DNA from: Agapetus fuscipes
Lineage: Eukaryota; Arthropoda; Insecta; Trichoptera; Glossosomatidae
DNA length: 64,000 nucleotides
Direction: 5' to 3'
Assembly (NCBI GenBank): GCA_951799405.1
Contig: OX637343.1
Location: 10,332,524 to 10,396,523 of the forward strand
The translations under genes were made by a program, and so were the position numbers. Of the stretch, positions 33,936-45,282 are shown piece after piece (position 1 is the first letter of the stretch; every line of letters starts with the position of its first letter). The notes under the pieces were generated by a model. That model did no database searches, was not told the DNA's origin, and saw only the letters and a program-made list of their open reading frames with translations.

Positions 33936-35660
33936 ATCTATAATCTAAGTTGCAAAGATATATTCATTTAAAGCTCTCAGATGTATGCCCACAAATCAAC
34001 AAGTGTAGTTCGCGCTTACAAATGCTGAATGTGTACTTACAAATAAAATCCAAACCTCAAATGAACATAAGCCCCACAACTTTTGCCGACCTTCCCTGAA
34101 ACAGGGGTGACATTGGCAAAGTGAACCATTTTTTACAGTATGGGTGGTCAGCCTCATACCAACCTATAAGTCAAGGAATATGAATAATAAATTACATTTA
34201 AAAATAAAAAAGAACAAAACCTTACAAAGAAATCTATACAAAAAAAGTCAAAAATTTCCTATGCAAAAAATGTAGCAAATGAATACACCAACATTAGAAA
34301 TCAACATTGCAGATTAGCCGCCACTTCTTCCTGTCCTTGCATACTTCTTTCATTTCATCCAGAGTCATAACCTTTTTCATACAAGTCCTCCTTTTATTAT
34401 GACTCTGGATATCCCATTCATTCGCTATTTCAGAGATTTGATCCTTCCATACTTTTCTCGGTCTTCCTCTACCACGACATCCATCTATTCTAGCAACATA
34501 TACTTTCTTCGTCAATCTTTCATCACTCATTCTCTCCAAGTGCCCGAACCATCTTAACATACTTCTTTTAATCTTCACTTTCACACTTTCCCTTACACCA
34601 CATTCTTCTCTTACAAAATCATTCCTCACCCTGTCACTTCGTTTTTTCCCAATCATACTTCTTAGATAGTCCATTTCTACTGTATGGACTTTACTAATTT
34701 CCCTTTCACTCACCGTCCAGGCTTCACTTCCATACATCAAGGTTGGCACTAGTATACCACCGTGCACCGCCAATCTAACATTTTTTGAGAGATTTTGGTT
34801 ACTGGCGATGCAAGCGGTCGCACCCAGTACACACCTGCCTTTCATTATTCTTCTTTCAAATTCACCGGCCATTCTTCCATCTTTTTCAAACTTACATCCC
34901 AAATATACAAACTCATTTACAACATCAACATTCATTCCATTAATTTTAAATTCATAATTCATATTTTCATCATCTCTTTCAAAAATCAAAACTTTCGTCT
35001 TTCTTGCATTCAACTTCAAATTATTACCTTTCAAAGCTTCGTTCAATCTAGAGAGCATCATTTGCAATTCCACTGCTGAATCAGATACAAGGACTGCATC
35101 ATCCGCATACAGTAGAACGCTTACTTTGCTCTCTCCTATCATTAATCCACAATCATCAAGTCTAGCATCTCGAACACACTTGTCCATGACTATGTTAAAT
35201 AGCCATGGGCTCATCACACATCCTTGCCTTACACCCTTAAAAACTTCAAACCATTCACTATACTCACCATCAATACGAATGCAGGCCATACTATTCTCAT
35301 AGTTCGCATGCACCGCATTGAGTAGAGCTCCATTCACTCCGTATGCTTTCAAAACATCCCACAACATACCTCTGTCCACTGAGTCAAAAGCCTTTTCCAG
35401 ATCCACAAAGGCCGTGAATAGTTTCCCCCTCACCGACAATTGTTTTTCAACAAGTTGTCGTAGAGTGAAAATCTGATCAACACAGCCTCTACCGGCCATA
35501 AAGCCGGACTGTATATCGGAAACCCTTTTGCTAGTAGTCAGAATCACATTTTTTATAATCACCTTACAGAAGACTTTTCCTGGTATACTGAGTAGACTGA
35601 TTGGTCTGAAGTTCTGACAGTCTTTTTTGTCCCCTTTACCTTTAAAACAAAATTTGAAAC
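33936..35660 (-). mobile_element. LINE-A, best copy, 5'-truncated
   Basis: On minus: RT domain (from about 35650), stop at 34294, 3' UTR of about 110 bp, then the ~250-bp tail ending 'gcaacttagattatagatta' at 33936. It proves that the dispersed ~250-bp repeat is the 3' end of this LINE. The endonuclease half is missing, as in typical incomplete reverse transcription. Confidence 0.9.
34294..35660 (-). CDS. LINE-A reverse transcriptase (ORF2 C-terminal part)
   Basis: An RNA-directed DNA polymerase that copies LINE RNA at a nicked target. The open frame extends to 35784 but homology begins near 35650 with KGKGDKKDCQNFRPISLLS. Numbering from 35784: palm motif A FVDLEKAFD (126-134, D128), motif B GVRQGCVMSP (184-193), catalytic YADD (226-229), NARKTKVL, then YLGCKF. 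A zinc-less thumb/C-terminal region with LRWFGHLERMSDERLTKKV and GRGRPRKVW follows. No stop or frameshift interrupts it, so the insertion looks young. The apurinic-type endonuclease expected upstream is absent. The sequence before 35650 is probably host DNA read in frame. The C-terminus is repeated at 9195, 23840, 25062 and 4310. The clade is undetermined; CR1/L2-, RTE- or jockey-like are all possible. Confidence 0.9.
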
Positions 35661-35969
35661 AAAGTTTGAAATTTGAAATCATGGTTATTGCCTGTCGCAA
35701 AGAACCGAAAATACCGCCATAAACTGTGATAGCAACTGTTGTTGCATTACAATTTTTGCAGAGTTTTAGATGCACAGATGCCACTAGGTTTTACTTTTTT
35801 TCTTACGAACTTATTTTTTATATTTTTGCTGACATTCCTTGTTTTTCCCCGCAGTCTTCAAATGAGATAAACGCAACTAAACTACACAAATAGAGTAACT
35901 ATGTGCCGCGTTCCCCGCCGAAGTTAAATTATCCCCTTTTAGGAAGGATATTTTAATTATATCATGTGG

Positions 35970-36205
35970 TGGGTATGCGGCTGACCACCCATGCTGTAAA
36001 AAATGGTTCACTTTGCCAACGTCACCCCTGTTTCAGGGAAGGACGGCAAGAGTTGCAGGGTGTATGTCCATTTAAGATTTGGGTTTTTTGTTGTAGGTTC
36101 ACATGCGGCATGTGCAAGCGCGAACTTGTACATGTCTGCTTATGAGAATGCATATAATTTGAATCCCCAATGTAACATATATTTTTTGCAGCTTAGATTA
36201 CATTA
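35970..36205 (+). mobile_element. LINE-A 3' tail, nearly full length
   Basis: From 'ggtatgcggctgaccaccca' to 'gcagcttagattacattag'. A SINE-1 end scrap lies just before it, at 35871-35925. Confidence 0.8.
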
Positions 36206-36673
36206 GGATACCTACATTTTTTTTAAAACTCAAATATCACAAAAACCTTTTCAATGCATACATACATACATATTTCGTAAACTTTTACAATAACTCAAAA
36301 CGTCTAGAGAACTACCGCAATTATTAATCCAGAGATATTCATTGTGCGCGCGCTTTTTTTTTTCTCCGCGAGGTTTTCCCGCGTAAACTTTATAATTTAA
36401 TTTCCCATTTTAAATTACTTGTACCTTAAAGCTGCCACACAAGAAGACAGCTTGCAAGTAGTAAGTGTTAGAAATATTAGGCAAGTTGTATGTGTGAACA
36501 TTCCCTTAAAGTTTTCCCCTTAGGTTTTTATTTTTATTTTTGTTGCTTAAACTCTATCAAGGTCGATCCACAACTGAGCCATTGATCATCGTTTTATTGT
36601 ACTGAGAATTCACGTTATGTGGCGATTGAGCCATGGATTTGTTGTGTGAATAACGCCGTTATATGGTCTTAGT
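36206..36673. other. Unassigned AT-rich stretch
   Basis: Contains a short 'acatacatacatac' run at 36258. No gene. Confidence 0.4.
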
Positions 36674-36842
36674 GTAAGGCTCGTTACAAACTAGACGCAT
36701 TCTGCCCGGATTGTGTATGGTTAGTCTGGATTACCGGATCTAAAGTCTAGTAGCGTATGGGGATGTATGAAAGCTTTCACACAGTCTGTCCTGTAATCCA
36801 TAGACAAACCGGGCAGAATGTGTCAAGTGTGAAAAGGCCTGA
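36674..36842. mobile_element. MITE with long imperfect inverted ends
   Basis: Left 'cattctgcccggattgtgta' and right (reversed) 'cattctgcccggtttgtcta' lie in arms of ~50 bp. The ends are 'ggctcgttac' and 'aggccttttcac'-like. The flanks 'tagtgtaa' and 'tagtgaca' could be a decayed 8-bp target duplication, hence hAT-like. Confidence 0.65.
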
Positions 36843-37128
36843 TAGTGACATTCATGAAAAAAACCAACGTGTTTATTAAATCTTTATTTAAATTTCAAAA
36901 TTAAAACATAATATGTAACCAATAAATGTGGCCAATGAAAATTAAAAAAAAAAAAAACGTAAATTTGTATACATTATTTGTTTTCTTTTTTTAAGATCCG
37001 TCTAGTTTTTGTGGCATTAGGTACTAATGGATTAATGGGCACCGCACAATGTGTAAAATCAGATTTTTTCGTTGCTAAACGTCACAGGTCTATGTGTCTA
37101 CGGTCCTTAGAAACCTACTATATTTAAT

Positions 37129-37393
37129 GTATAATTTAAGTTGCGCAGAAATTTTAAAATTTAAAATTCATATTAAATGATTTGCGTAAATGAATGCCCA
37201 CAAACAGACACGTGTAAGTTTGCGCTTACAAATGCTGCATGTGTTTCCTTACAAATTAAAATCAAAACCTGAAATAAACATAAACCTTGCAACTTTGACC
37301 GATCTTTCCTGAAACGGGTGTGACATTGGCAAAATAATTCATTTTTTACAGTATGGGCTGTCAGCCTCATACCAACTTATAAGTCAAGGAATA
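37129..37393 (-). mobile_element. LINE-A 3' tail, full length
   Basis: From 'attccttgacttataagttg' on minus to 'gcgcaacttaaattataca'. Confidence 0.8.
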
Positions 37394-37477
37394 CCCAAAA
37401 ACGTTTTTTAAGTTTTCCTTGCTTTAGCAACCCGACCGTGTAGCGTCACAATTTGATTGTGTTTGGATTTTTTTAAG

Positions 37478-37600
37478 GAAGCCTGTGCGGGAGACTTCCT
37501 AGATTCAAGAGCCTTTAGGGGTCTTTGACACTTTTTGTAGTGCCGCAGAGGTGTTGGTGATGTGACAGTTGTTCTTATCCGGTTTCAGGACCGTTAATTG
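37478..37600 (-). mobile_element. LINE-C 3' fragment
   Basis: Reverse complement matches 10930-11050 ('cacctctgcggcactacaa', 'gaagtctcccgcac'). Confidence 0.65.
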
Positions 37601-38019
37601 CGATTTGGATCTAATCTATTAACTTTGAAGTTGTGTTAGTGCAAAAATAAAACTAAATGCTCTCCATTTTTTTTACTTGTCTCTTGTGAACGGCAATTTT
37701 CTCGGTCTCTAAAGAGCTTTCCAAGCTTGGTCGCCGTTTTGAATTTGGAACTCCTTTCCTGAGCGCGCGAAAAAAAAAACGGTTCTTCCCGCCATTTCGT
37801 TCCGCGCTATAATTTCTATTCAAAAGACAATTTCAACTTTTATAAAACTCGCCTTGCACATTTTTTAAATAAGTAAAACGATTCCCTTCTTGTATTTTTT
37901 AAATTTATTTATTAAGAAGACCAACAGCTTAATTTACAGGATTAAAAGTATGAAAAGATATAAGGAGCCAATTATAGGTCTTCGCTAATAAAGATAATTT
38001 AAATTAACCTACATATTAC
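37601..38019. other. Unassigned stretch
   Basis: 37715-37745 has a 'gagctttccaagcttggtcg' scrap like the SINE-3 body. The rest is unassigned. Confidence 0.4.
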
Positions 38020-38350
38020 ACAGCCTTACAGCAACTGGGTCTTGCTCGAGAATTGGCGCTTTGTAGCGACGACGATCAAGCTCGTAAAAAGGTCGATAGC
38101 TCAATAGGTAGAATGCTTTCATTCCATGCCGAAGGCAAGGGTTCGATCTCAGAGGTTTACTCAGCCTTCACAATAAATGAGAACCAGCCCCCCCCCGGGA
38201 GCTGGAAAACCCCTACTTCAACTGAAAGTGGTTAGTGTGAGGCCGGCCCCGTTATCTGTAAAAATAAATAGGTCCCGAAGCGCCACATGCGACCCCTTCG
38301 GGGATAGGGCAGGCAAGAAGTTACGCTATATGTGTAGCTCGGTTGCGTTT
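38020..38350 (+). mobile_element. Composite SINE: SINE-3 body fused to SINE-1
   Basis: Starts 'acagccttacagcaactggg' (SINE-3 body), then 'gtcgatagctcaataggtag' (SINE-1 head), and ends 'tgtagctcggttgcgttttt'. The first tRNA-like head is absent. A 10-base C run occurs at 38190. Confidence 0.8.
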
Positions 38351-38574
38351 TTTTAACTTGCATATAAAAACAAAGGGGAAGAGTATGATGATACAAAATA
38401 AAAAAAATAATAAAAACAAAAATGATGGAGGTTGCGATTACATAAAAGGAAAAGAGTCACAATCTAAGAAACAAAAAAGTTGTATATTCAACTCATTGCC
38501 GGACAATGAGGTCCGCACGTGAACTGTCATAGACAATATTGTATCGTCGCCCGGCCGAGTTGCTAGGGAAAAGG

Positions 38575-38770
38575 CATATAAACCTTAAAGGCATTACTGA
38601 ATTTCTGCTGATTTACTGATCTGAGAAATATTGGATAAAATATTTTATTGGGGTTGCTTTCTTATTGTAAGTGAACTCATTATGAACTAAGTACTACGCA
38701 TGAAAAACTCCTTAGCTAACTAATTTTCACACTGTGTAGGAAAAAAGGCGTAATTGGATATTATATAAAA
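38575..38770 (+). mobile_element. Copy of the 29951 MITE, 3'-truncated
   Basis: 'gagaaatattggataaaata' and 'catgaaaaactccttagcta' follow the order of the 29951 copy. The right inverted end is missing. Confidence 0.7.
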
Positions 38771-38825
38771 AAAAAACCGGCCGTGAAAGCTCCATTGTAC
38801 AATTAATTAGATATTGTTACGCTTT

Positions 38826-39030
38826 CTGCTGGAGTCTCTTTTTAATTAAAATGACAGAATTTCTTTCTATAGAATTTATTTTTCACAATCTATTTCACAA
38901 CTTGACAATCACTGTTCATATGTTTATAGGTGTTACTTAGCGAATTGCTCTCTTGTGACTGCTGTCCGTGCTATTTTGATATCTTTTATAATAAACCAGA
39001 GGGGTCTTTCTCGCAATTACTAGATCATTC
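38826..39030 (+). repeat. ~200-bp direct repeat, left member
   Basis: Shares 'cttgacaatcactg', 'ataggtgttac', 'agcgaattgct' and 'ccagagg' in order with 41683-41880. Both are in the same orientation, 2.65 kb apart. They could be decayed LTRs of a non-coding element or an old dispersed repeat. Confidence 0.7.
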
Positions 39031-39144
39031 CGCATATGCATGCGGCATAAATTAACAAGTTTGCTGTTTCCCTACCAATCCGGTCGTGTGACGTCACAAT
39101 TTTATTGTTTCATCACAGTTTTATCAAGATCATCTTCATCGTCT

Positions 39145-39200
39145 TACTTTCACGCTGAAGACGCCCATTGTAGACATGGGCGAAACGTCCAGAAGTTCCA
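39145..39200 (+). mobile_element. Hammerhead-like motif, Penelope-type
   Basis: CTGAAGA (39155-39161), a 6-bp stem 'gcccat/atgggc' with a 7-base loop, and GAAAC (39182). The core boxes and spacing fit a hammerhead, except for one extra base before the stem. No coding is next to it. Confidence 0.6.
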
Positions 39201-39719
39201 ACTCCCACAGACTACGGCAACAAATAACTCTCCAGCATCATCAGCTGGTCGTGTAAGCCTAAAACTCCTTATCATTCTTATTATGTTTCGAATTTGGATC
39301 TGATCTCTCAAAATAGTTCTAGTGCGGCTCCATTTCTCAATTTTTAACTCGATATTCGCCTGCTTAAAATCAATTGATGATGGGTAGGTACAAAATATTT
39401 TAATTTCAGCTAGACAAGTGGCCGAATAAATTAGCGAACCAACAGCTATGCGAGATGTAAAAAAAATATACACGTTGATAACTTTTAAATTAAACGAATC
39501 ATTTAGTATTCAAAAAGAGAACTGTAAAAAACGTATATACCTACCTACCACTTGAAATCGTTTCATCTTTGATATTAAACTTTTTTTTTTGCATTGCTAG
39601 AGATGGGGAATACATTCGTTTTTCTATCCGGTATTCGGTTACAGATTAATATACTTTATCTTATAAGTATTCTGTAGTAGTTATAACTGCGTATAAAAAT
39701 ACTCAGTAAAATATAGTAG

Positions 39720-40069
39720 TGTTACGAATGTGTGATTGTATATTTACTTATGTCTGTTTACGTGTGTCTGTGTGTTTTTCCTTACTTGTTTGCGTGTGTC
39801 TCTAGATGTATAGATATTTTGATGTTGGTACTAGTGTTCGCTCTAAGCTTCGAAGTAAGAATATTCTAGCGTGGTCTGGCGTATGCTAGAGTAACCCTTT
39901 TACACCTATAAATAGAGATCGCGATGCTTTGAAGGCAGACTCGTATAAGAGACGCTGATCTGACCGTACAAAAGTTAATTGTGTACCAATTGTGAGTGAA
40001 TCCTAAAATTAATTGTCTCAAATAAATAAATCGAAGTTGTATTCAATTGAACCCAATTAAATTGTAACA
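39720..40069 (+). mobile_element. Solo LTR, 350 bp
   Basis: It begins TGTTACGAATG and ends AATTGTAACA, giving the TG...CA ends and the inverted TGTTAC/GTAACA expected of an LTR. A TATA-like 'ctataaatagag' (39906) could drive transcription and 'aataaataaa' (40021) could be the polyadenylation signal. No retroviral-type genes flank it. The five bases on each side (agtag, gtatc) do not form a clear target duplication. Gypsy- or BEL-like origin is likely. Confidence 0.75.
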
Positions 40070-40079
40070 GTATCATAAT

Positions 40080-40687
40080 AATAATGTAAGGATGATTCAT
40101 CTGATAAGCGCTGTTTTTCTGTGAATCACACCCCAAGAGCCCTTTGCGAGCTTGGTCGTCAGGCTATCGACCAAACTTTATTGGAAACTTAAATTTTCCC
40201 TTCAATATCCAATATCCGTATATTCAATATCCGGTCACACAAAAAAAGTCATCCCATCCCTACTTGAAATATATGTACAGCGATTCGTTCCATTTTTAAA
40301 AATAGCGAATGGATATTCCATATTCAAATAAATTAGGGCAGCGCTGATTGGCGCACTGAACTCCTTCAAGTGGCAAAAAGTATTTTAATTGGCTACATTC
40401 CATTTTCAAATTATGTAATCTGACGTTTCGGCTGTCAAAATCAAAATAAACATGGCGCCTGCGAATCGAGACAGCCCGAGAGGAATATTGAAATGTACTT
40501 TTTCGAAAATTGCTTTTGAGTTTTGTGCTCTTTTATTTCTGTGATTATTTTTATCGTTTCGATTCCAAAGCCAAAGTTTTGGCGTATTGGAAAGTTTTAT
40601 GAATGTTTATATTTGAAATATTATTTCAAAACATACTCGTGGTAGAAAATATTATGCCACAATAGACCGATAAAAACAAAAACAACA
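40080..40687. other. SINE-3 end fragment, then unassigned sequence
   Basis: 40080-40175 (-) matches the SINE-3 3' end ('cgagcttggtcgtc', 'ataagcgctgttttt'). From 40180 to 40687 I see no gene or clear repeat. Confidence 0.5.
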
Positions 40688-40960
40688 ACGCCAACGCAAC
40701 TAAGCTACACATTTAGTGTAACTTCTTGCGAGATACACTACACATGTGGCGAGTGGAACTCATTTATTTTTACAGGTAAGGGTGCTGGCCTAACAACGCC
40801 AACCACTGGACACAGCTAAACTAAGAACGCGGCAAAAAAAGTTATAGTTACAAAATTTCCAGTTTCAGTGTTTTCTCCGAACCGAATTGATAGCGCCGGC
40901 AAGGTTAACTCAATCTTCACAAGAAATGAAAGCCTGCTCCCTCGGGATCTGAGCGCGCGG
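40688..40960. mobile_element. Rearranged SINE-1
   Basis: 40688-40807 is a 3' half on minus. 40895-40955 is a middle piece on plus ('aaggttaactcaatcttcac'). Unrelated sequence separates them. Confidence 0.65.
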
Positions 40961-41394
40961 TGTTAGTTTATATACCCCCTTTTAAATCCTCTGTTCTTCC
41001 ATTTGTTCAACGTATGTGCTTTGCAACTTAGATAATATATATCCAATATAGCTAGCGTTCGATCGTCGATTTCATTTTATGAGAAGAATATCCGAAATTT
41101 CGTATTGTAGAACCCATTCTGTAAGTACATAGTAGTTAGCCGACTAAATTTCAACTGTCTTAAATAATTATTATTATTTGTCTAAGTACCGCAGTAGCTT
41201 TGTGTAAGAGGATGTTCAGACGAGATAGTAAACGAAAATTAATACATTTTTTAAAGTAACTAAGTATCTCTCCGCCGTTTTGATAATTATTGTTGACTTT
41301 ATGTGCTGGTGAGAAAATGTTGTCAGTACTATTTTTTTAACGCTCTGCCAGCTCTTAAATTTATTGTCAAACTTCTTTCTGATTTTTACTCTAC

Positions 41395-41600
41395 TTGACC
41401 TTCCCTGAAATAGGGGTGATATTGGCATAGTGAACCATTTTTTACAGATGGTTGATCATCTTCATACCAACCTATATGTCAAGAAATACAAGTAATAAAT
41501 TACATTTTAGTGTATTAAATAGAACTTCAAAAATAAATCTATACAAAAGAAATCAATAGGTATATTAACTGCATAAAATTAAAAATTATGAAAGTAAATT
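41395..41600 (-). mobile_element. LINE-A 5' part of tail plus 3' UTR
   Basis: The tail's 5' half is at 41395-41490 on minus. UTR words ('taataaattacattt', 'aaatctatacaaaa') shared with 8940 and 34200 follow. Confidence 0.7.
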
Positions 41601-41682
41601 TACTTAAACTTACCTAGGTACTTTTACTGCCTAAGAACATTTTGTCTTTATTTGCTGTCCTCACAAATTTGCATACTGTAAC

Positions 41683-41880
41683 ATTTTCTGCTGAATTCTC
41701 TTTTTAATTAAATTGCCATAATTTATTTTTTAAGATATTTTTTTCACAGCTTGACAATCACTGCTTATAGGTGTTACTCAGCGAATTGCTGTCTTGCGAC
41801 TCTGCTGTCCGTAACATTTTGATCTCTTTTATAAGGAACCAGAGGGATATTTCTCGCATTTACTTGATCATTTCACCACC
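41683..41880 (+). repeat. ~200-bp direct repeat, right member
   Basis: Pairs with 38826-39030. Both end with 'ctttctcgca/atttctcgca' and 'tgatcattt/agatcattc'. Confidence 0.7.
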
Positions 41881-42321
41881 AGAATGTTATGCACACACAC
41901 TAATACAATCACTTCCAGATGGTTCCGTCTCACGTTGTATGCGTGTATAAGCGCACGTATTTCAAGTTCGCGACAATACTATCTCTATCCGAACAGCCTT
42001 TCAGTAAACTGGGGCGTTTTGTCTTTGATATTGCTATAATCGTCAATACGAGCCAAAATGATTATTTGTTTCGCCAACTCTGCGGTCTCCAGTGAGAACT
42101 TTGTAAGTTCAGCGAAAATTATCCTAAAACAAAGGAGTCCAACAATATTATGACAATAATCCAAGCGTTTGAAGCTAAAAGCCTCTAAATTGTTTTAGCG
42201 CGGTTGAAACAACAATTTTATTTCAGCGTCCGATCCGTTTTACGCTTATTTACCGAAAAAATACGTTTGTATATATTTATAAAATGCCTTCTCTATTGGC
42301 AAGGCGAGTCTAGTGCGTCCG
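41881..42321. other. Unassigned stretch
   Basis: No gene or repeat recognised. Confidence 0.4.
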
Positions 42322-42622
42322 GTGGATGGTTCAGTTGGTTGAATGCTTGCATTCCATGCCGGGAGCAAGGGTTCGAAAGAGTAAAAAGATCACTCAAAAT
42401 AGCAGTAGCAAAATATCATCATCATGTCCGGTTGGTAGAGTGTTTGGTAGAGTGTTGGCATTCCATGCCGAGCGAGAGCAAGACTTCGAACCCCACCGAG
42501 GGTGTCATAAATGATTTTTCTGTTTCGGCGTTTATTTCAAATCCAAAATAAATACCTAGGTGTACTCAGCCTTAACAAGAAATGAGGACCAGCTTCGTCA
42601 AGAGCTGGGAAAACCGCTGAAC
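42322..42622 (+). mobile_element. SINE-1 with a duplicated tRNA-like head
   Basis: First head at 42322 ('ggttcagttggttgaatgct', 'aagggttcgaa'). A second at 42427 has an internal repeat 'ttggtagagtg' twice. The body runs to 'gagctgggaaaaccgctg' and the 3' end is missing. Confidence 0.7.
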
Positions 42623-43017
42623 ACATTTAATCGGCTTTAATTTCTAAGAAAAACATAAACATCAAATTTTCTCCATTTTCTCAAGACGCATCACACCATA
42701 AATTACACCTCATGAGCGTTTTATTTTATTTTTGCCTAAATCCCGGGAAATTTGTGTAAAAAACCGCCGTTCCAGGGAAATTTATCTGGAGTTATATTGG
42801 TGCGTTATGTTAATGTAATCTTTCGTAATTGCCAGCGGTGTTCCCACTTCCCCCATTTTTTCTATGTTTTACCCCACATTTAGGGAAAATATGGTGCACT
42901 CCTTAGGGAATATAAAAAATTTGAGGAAAATTGAATTTTTGACATGAAAGTTATACCTTTAATGTATTCGTTATTTTTTCAAAAGAATATTTTTTTTTTG
43001 CAAAATTTACCGAATAC

Positions 43018-43440
43018 ACTTTGTTTTCTGTCGAGTGGAACCTACTTATTTTCAGAGGTAAGGAAGCCAACCTTACGCCAAACATTTCATTAGAAGTTAA
43101 ATCTTTCCGCTTGCGATAGAGTAGGTTCTCATTTCTTGTGAAGGCTGAGTTTACCTTGCCGGTGCTATGATTTGAGTTGGAAAAAACCCGCAAACTCAAT
43201 ACTTAAACTCTGACGCCCTAAATAATAATAATAATAATAATATTAGGATGATTTATTTGGTGAGCGCTATTTTTGTGTGTATCACACCTCAAGAGCCCTC
43301 TGCGAGCTTGGTCGTCGCTGTAGAAAGTGCCAATTCTCAAGCAAGACCCAGTTGTTGTAAGGTTGGATGGACCTTTCATTGGAAATCGAACCCTGTTTCT
43401 CTGGTTGTGTACGCAAGCCTTGTACCTCCTCGACATGCAT
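43018..43440 (-). mobile_element. SINE-1 fragment next to SINE-3
   Basis: 43018-43195 is a SINE-1 middle on minus. After an (aat)n run (43220-43243), 43244-43440 is a SINE-3 body on minus ending in a degraded head ('gaaatcgaaccctg'). The (aat)n run is the SINE-3 3' tail. Confidence 0.7.
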
Positions 43441-43499
43441 TTTATATTAATTTTAAATGTTTATATATTTTACGCAACTTAAATTATGGGTTATAGATC

Positions 43500-43944
43500 T
43501 GCTTGTATGGAAAACTCGCCCCTGCAAAATAACCATCAAAGAGTATAGAAATAATACTTTTTTGAATTGTGAAAAATTGCAAACAGGAGATTTCTAATGT
43601 TCTGCGGTTAGTAAAACTCCTTGTTAAATTGCAAACAAAATTTATTAGCTAATTTACAGAAGAAACGTTTTAATTTCGGGCTGAAAAAAAAATGGAATTT
43701 TTCCTGTTACAAGATAATTGGATCTTGTCTGTGAAAAAAGGTGAGATTTGATTTAATTTAAACAAAAAAATCTTGCGGTCGAAAGAATTTAGTTACATTT
43801 TAATCAATTTATTCCAATTTGGTAGGTACATTGATTTTTTATCGATACTTGAACATCAAAAGTAACCGCCGACCCTTCTTCTTTTTCTTTTTGTGCCATT
43901 TTCACGCAAATATCGTGGGCATTTTTTCTTTGTGTGATTTTTTT
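43500..43944. other. Unassigned stretch
   Basis: 43430-43498 is a LINE-A 3' end scrap (+). The frame at 43804-44019 (-) runs into a SINE and is unsupported. Confidence 0.4.
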
Positions 43945-44467
43945 ACTAAGCTGCACATATAGTGCAACTACTTGTCGCATGTGGCGATTGGAACCTGTGA
44001 TTGGAACCAATGTATTCATACATATGTAAGGGGCAGGCCTTTAGTTGAAGTGGGGGTCTCCCAGCTTCCGAGGGGGCTGGTTCTCATTTTTTGTGAAGGA
44101 TGAGTAAAGCTTGACGGTTTTTTTTATTTTGAGTTTGAAATAAACACCGGATCGGGAAATTATGGTCGAACCCTTGCTCTCGGCATAGAATGCAAGCACA
44201 CTTCCAACATAGCTATCGACCGGGCTTTTTACGAGCTTGGTCGTCGCTACAAAGCGTCAATTCTCAAGCAAGACCCAGTTGCTATACGGCTGGATGGACC
44301 TTTGATGACCGGTCTTTGGTTAAGGTATATGATTTTTTCAACCCAGTGAAGAGTAGCATATTTGAAAATATAAATGGTACAGTTTTTTTGTTCTTCGCCG
44401 GGATTCGAACTCACGAACTTTCATAAACGAGTCCAAAGTGTTACCACTAGACTGCGGACCAGTCCAC
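43945..44467 (-). mobile_element. Composite SINE, complete two-headed copy
   Basis: On minus from 44467: head 1 'ggtccgcagtctagtggtaa' and 'gttcgaatcccggcg', SINE-3 body ('caactgggtcttgcttgaga'), head 2 ('gtcgatagctatgttggaag'), SINE-1 body, and end 'gcagcttagtaaaaaaatca'. It is the clearest two-headed copy, about 520 bp. Confidence 0.75.
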
Positions 44468-44888
44468 AGAAGAGCCACAAAAGATTGCCGGAAAATTTCA
44501 GTAAAATATGGAACGGATTAGTGATGTCATCTTCAAGATTGACTAAAATAACTTTTAATAATCTGAGATATGTTAAGGTATTAGCTAATCATTGTGGTTG
44601 CAGGTTTACACCGTCCCAAAAGGCTTCGTTTTGTTGGGCCGGTTTGCGGTTTGAATACCTTGTTAGGACGATAAAAATAAAGATTTACAGATATCCTCGT
44701 ATATTTGTAAACCAAATGCGATATGTGTCAGAAAGACGTTCCCACATCCGAACGCATGCAAATTGTAGATCATTTCGTGTGCTAAATTCTTTTACAATTA
44801 CTTACTTACATATATTAACATATTCAAAACGGATTATGGGTGCATATGTACTTTTAATAACAGGTATAATTTCTCTTTTATAATTTTC
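44468..44888. other. Unassigned stretch with a 169-codon frame
   Basis: The plus frame 44374-44883 begins inside the SINE head, so its start is not natural. The rest matches no family I know. Probably a chance frame. Confidence 0.4.
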
Positions 44889-45136
44889 TATTCCTTGACT
44901 TATAGGTTGGTGTGAGGTTGACCACCCATACTGTAAAAAATGGTTCACTTTTCCAATGGCACCCCCGTTCCAGGGAAGGTCGGCAAAAGTTGCAGGGCTT
45001 ATGTTCATTTGAGGTTTGGATTTAATTTGTAAGTACACATTCAGAATTTGTAAGCGCGAACTTAACTAAGTTTGTGGGCATGCATTTGATATGAGCTTTG
45101 AATGTTAATATATTTGCAACTGAGATTATAGATTAT
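44889..45136 (+). mobile_element. LINE-A 3' tail, full length
   Basis: From 'attccttgacttataggttg' to 'gcaactgagattatagatta'. Confidence 0.85.
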
Positions 45137-45282
45137 AAAATTGACTTTTGCCAATGCCACCCCAAAATTATTGATTTATTTTGGTAGTTTTTATAATATG
45201 CTCAATCCCTTTATGCCCTTCTTGTATGTATGTGTTAGAAGAACCTACAGCACATGGACGCTCATGCAAAGCTATGTGTTTT

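Noticed and set aside
44374..44883. 169-codon frame as a host gene
   Set aside because: It begins inside a SINE head and has no recognisable domain or start context.
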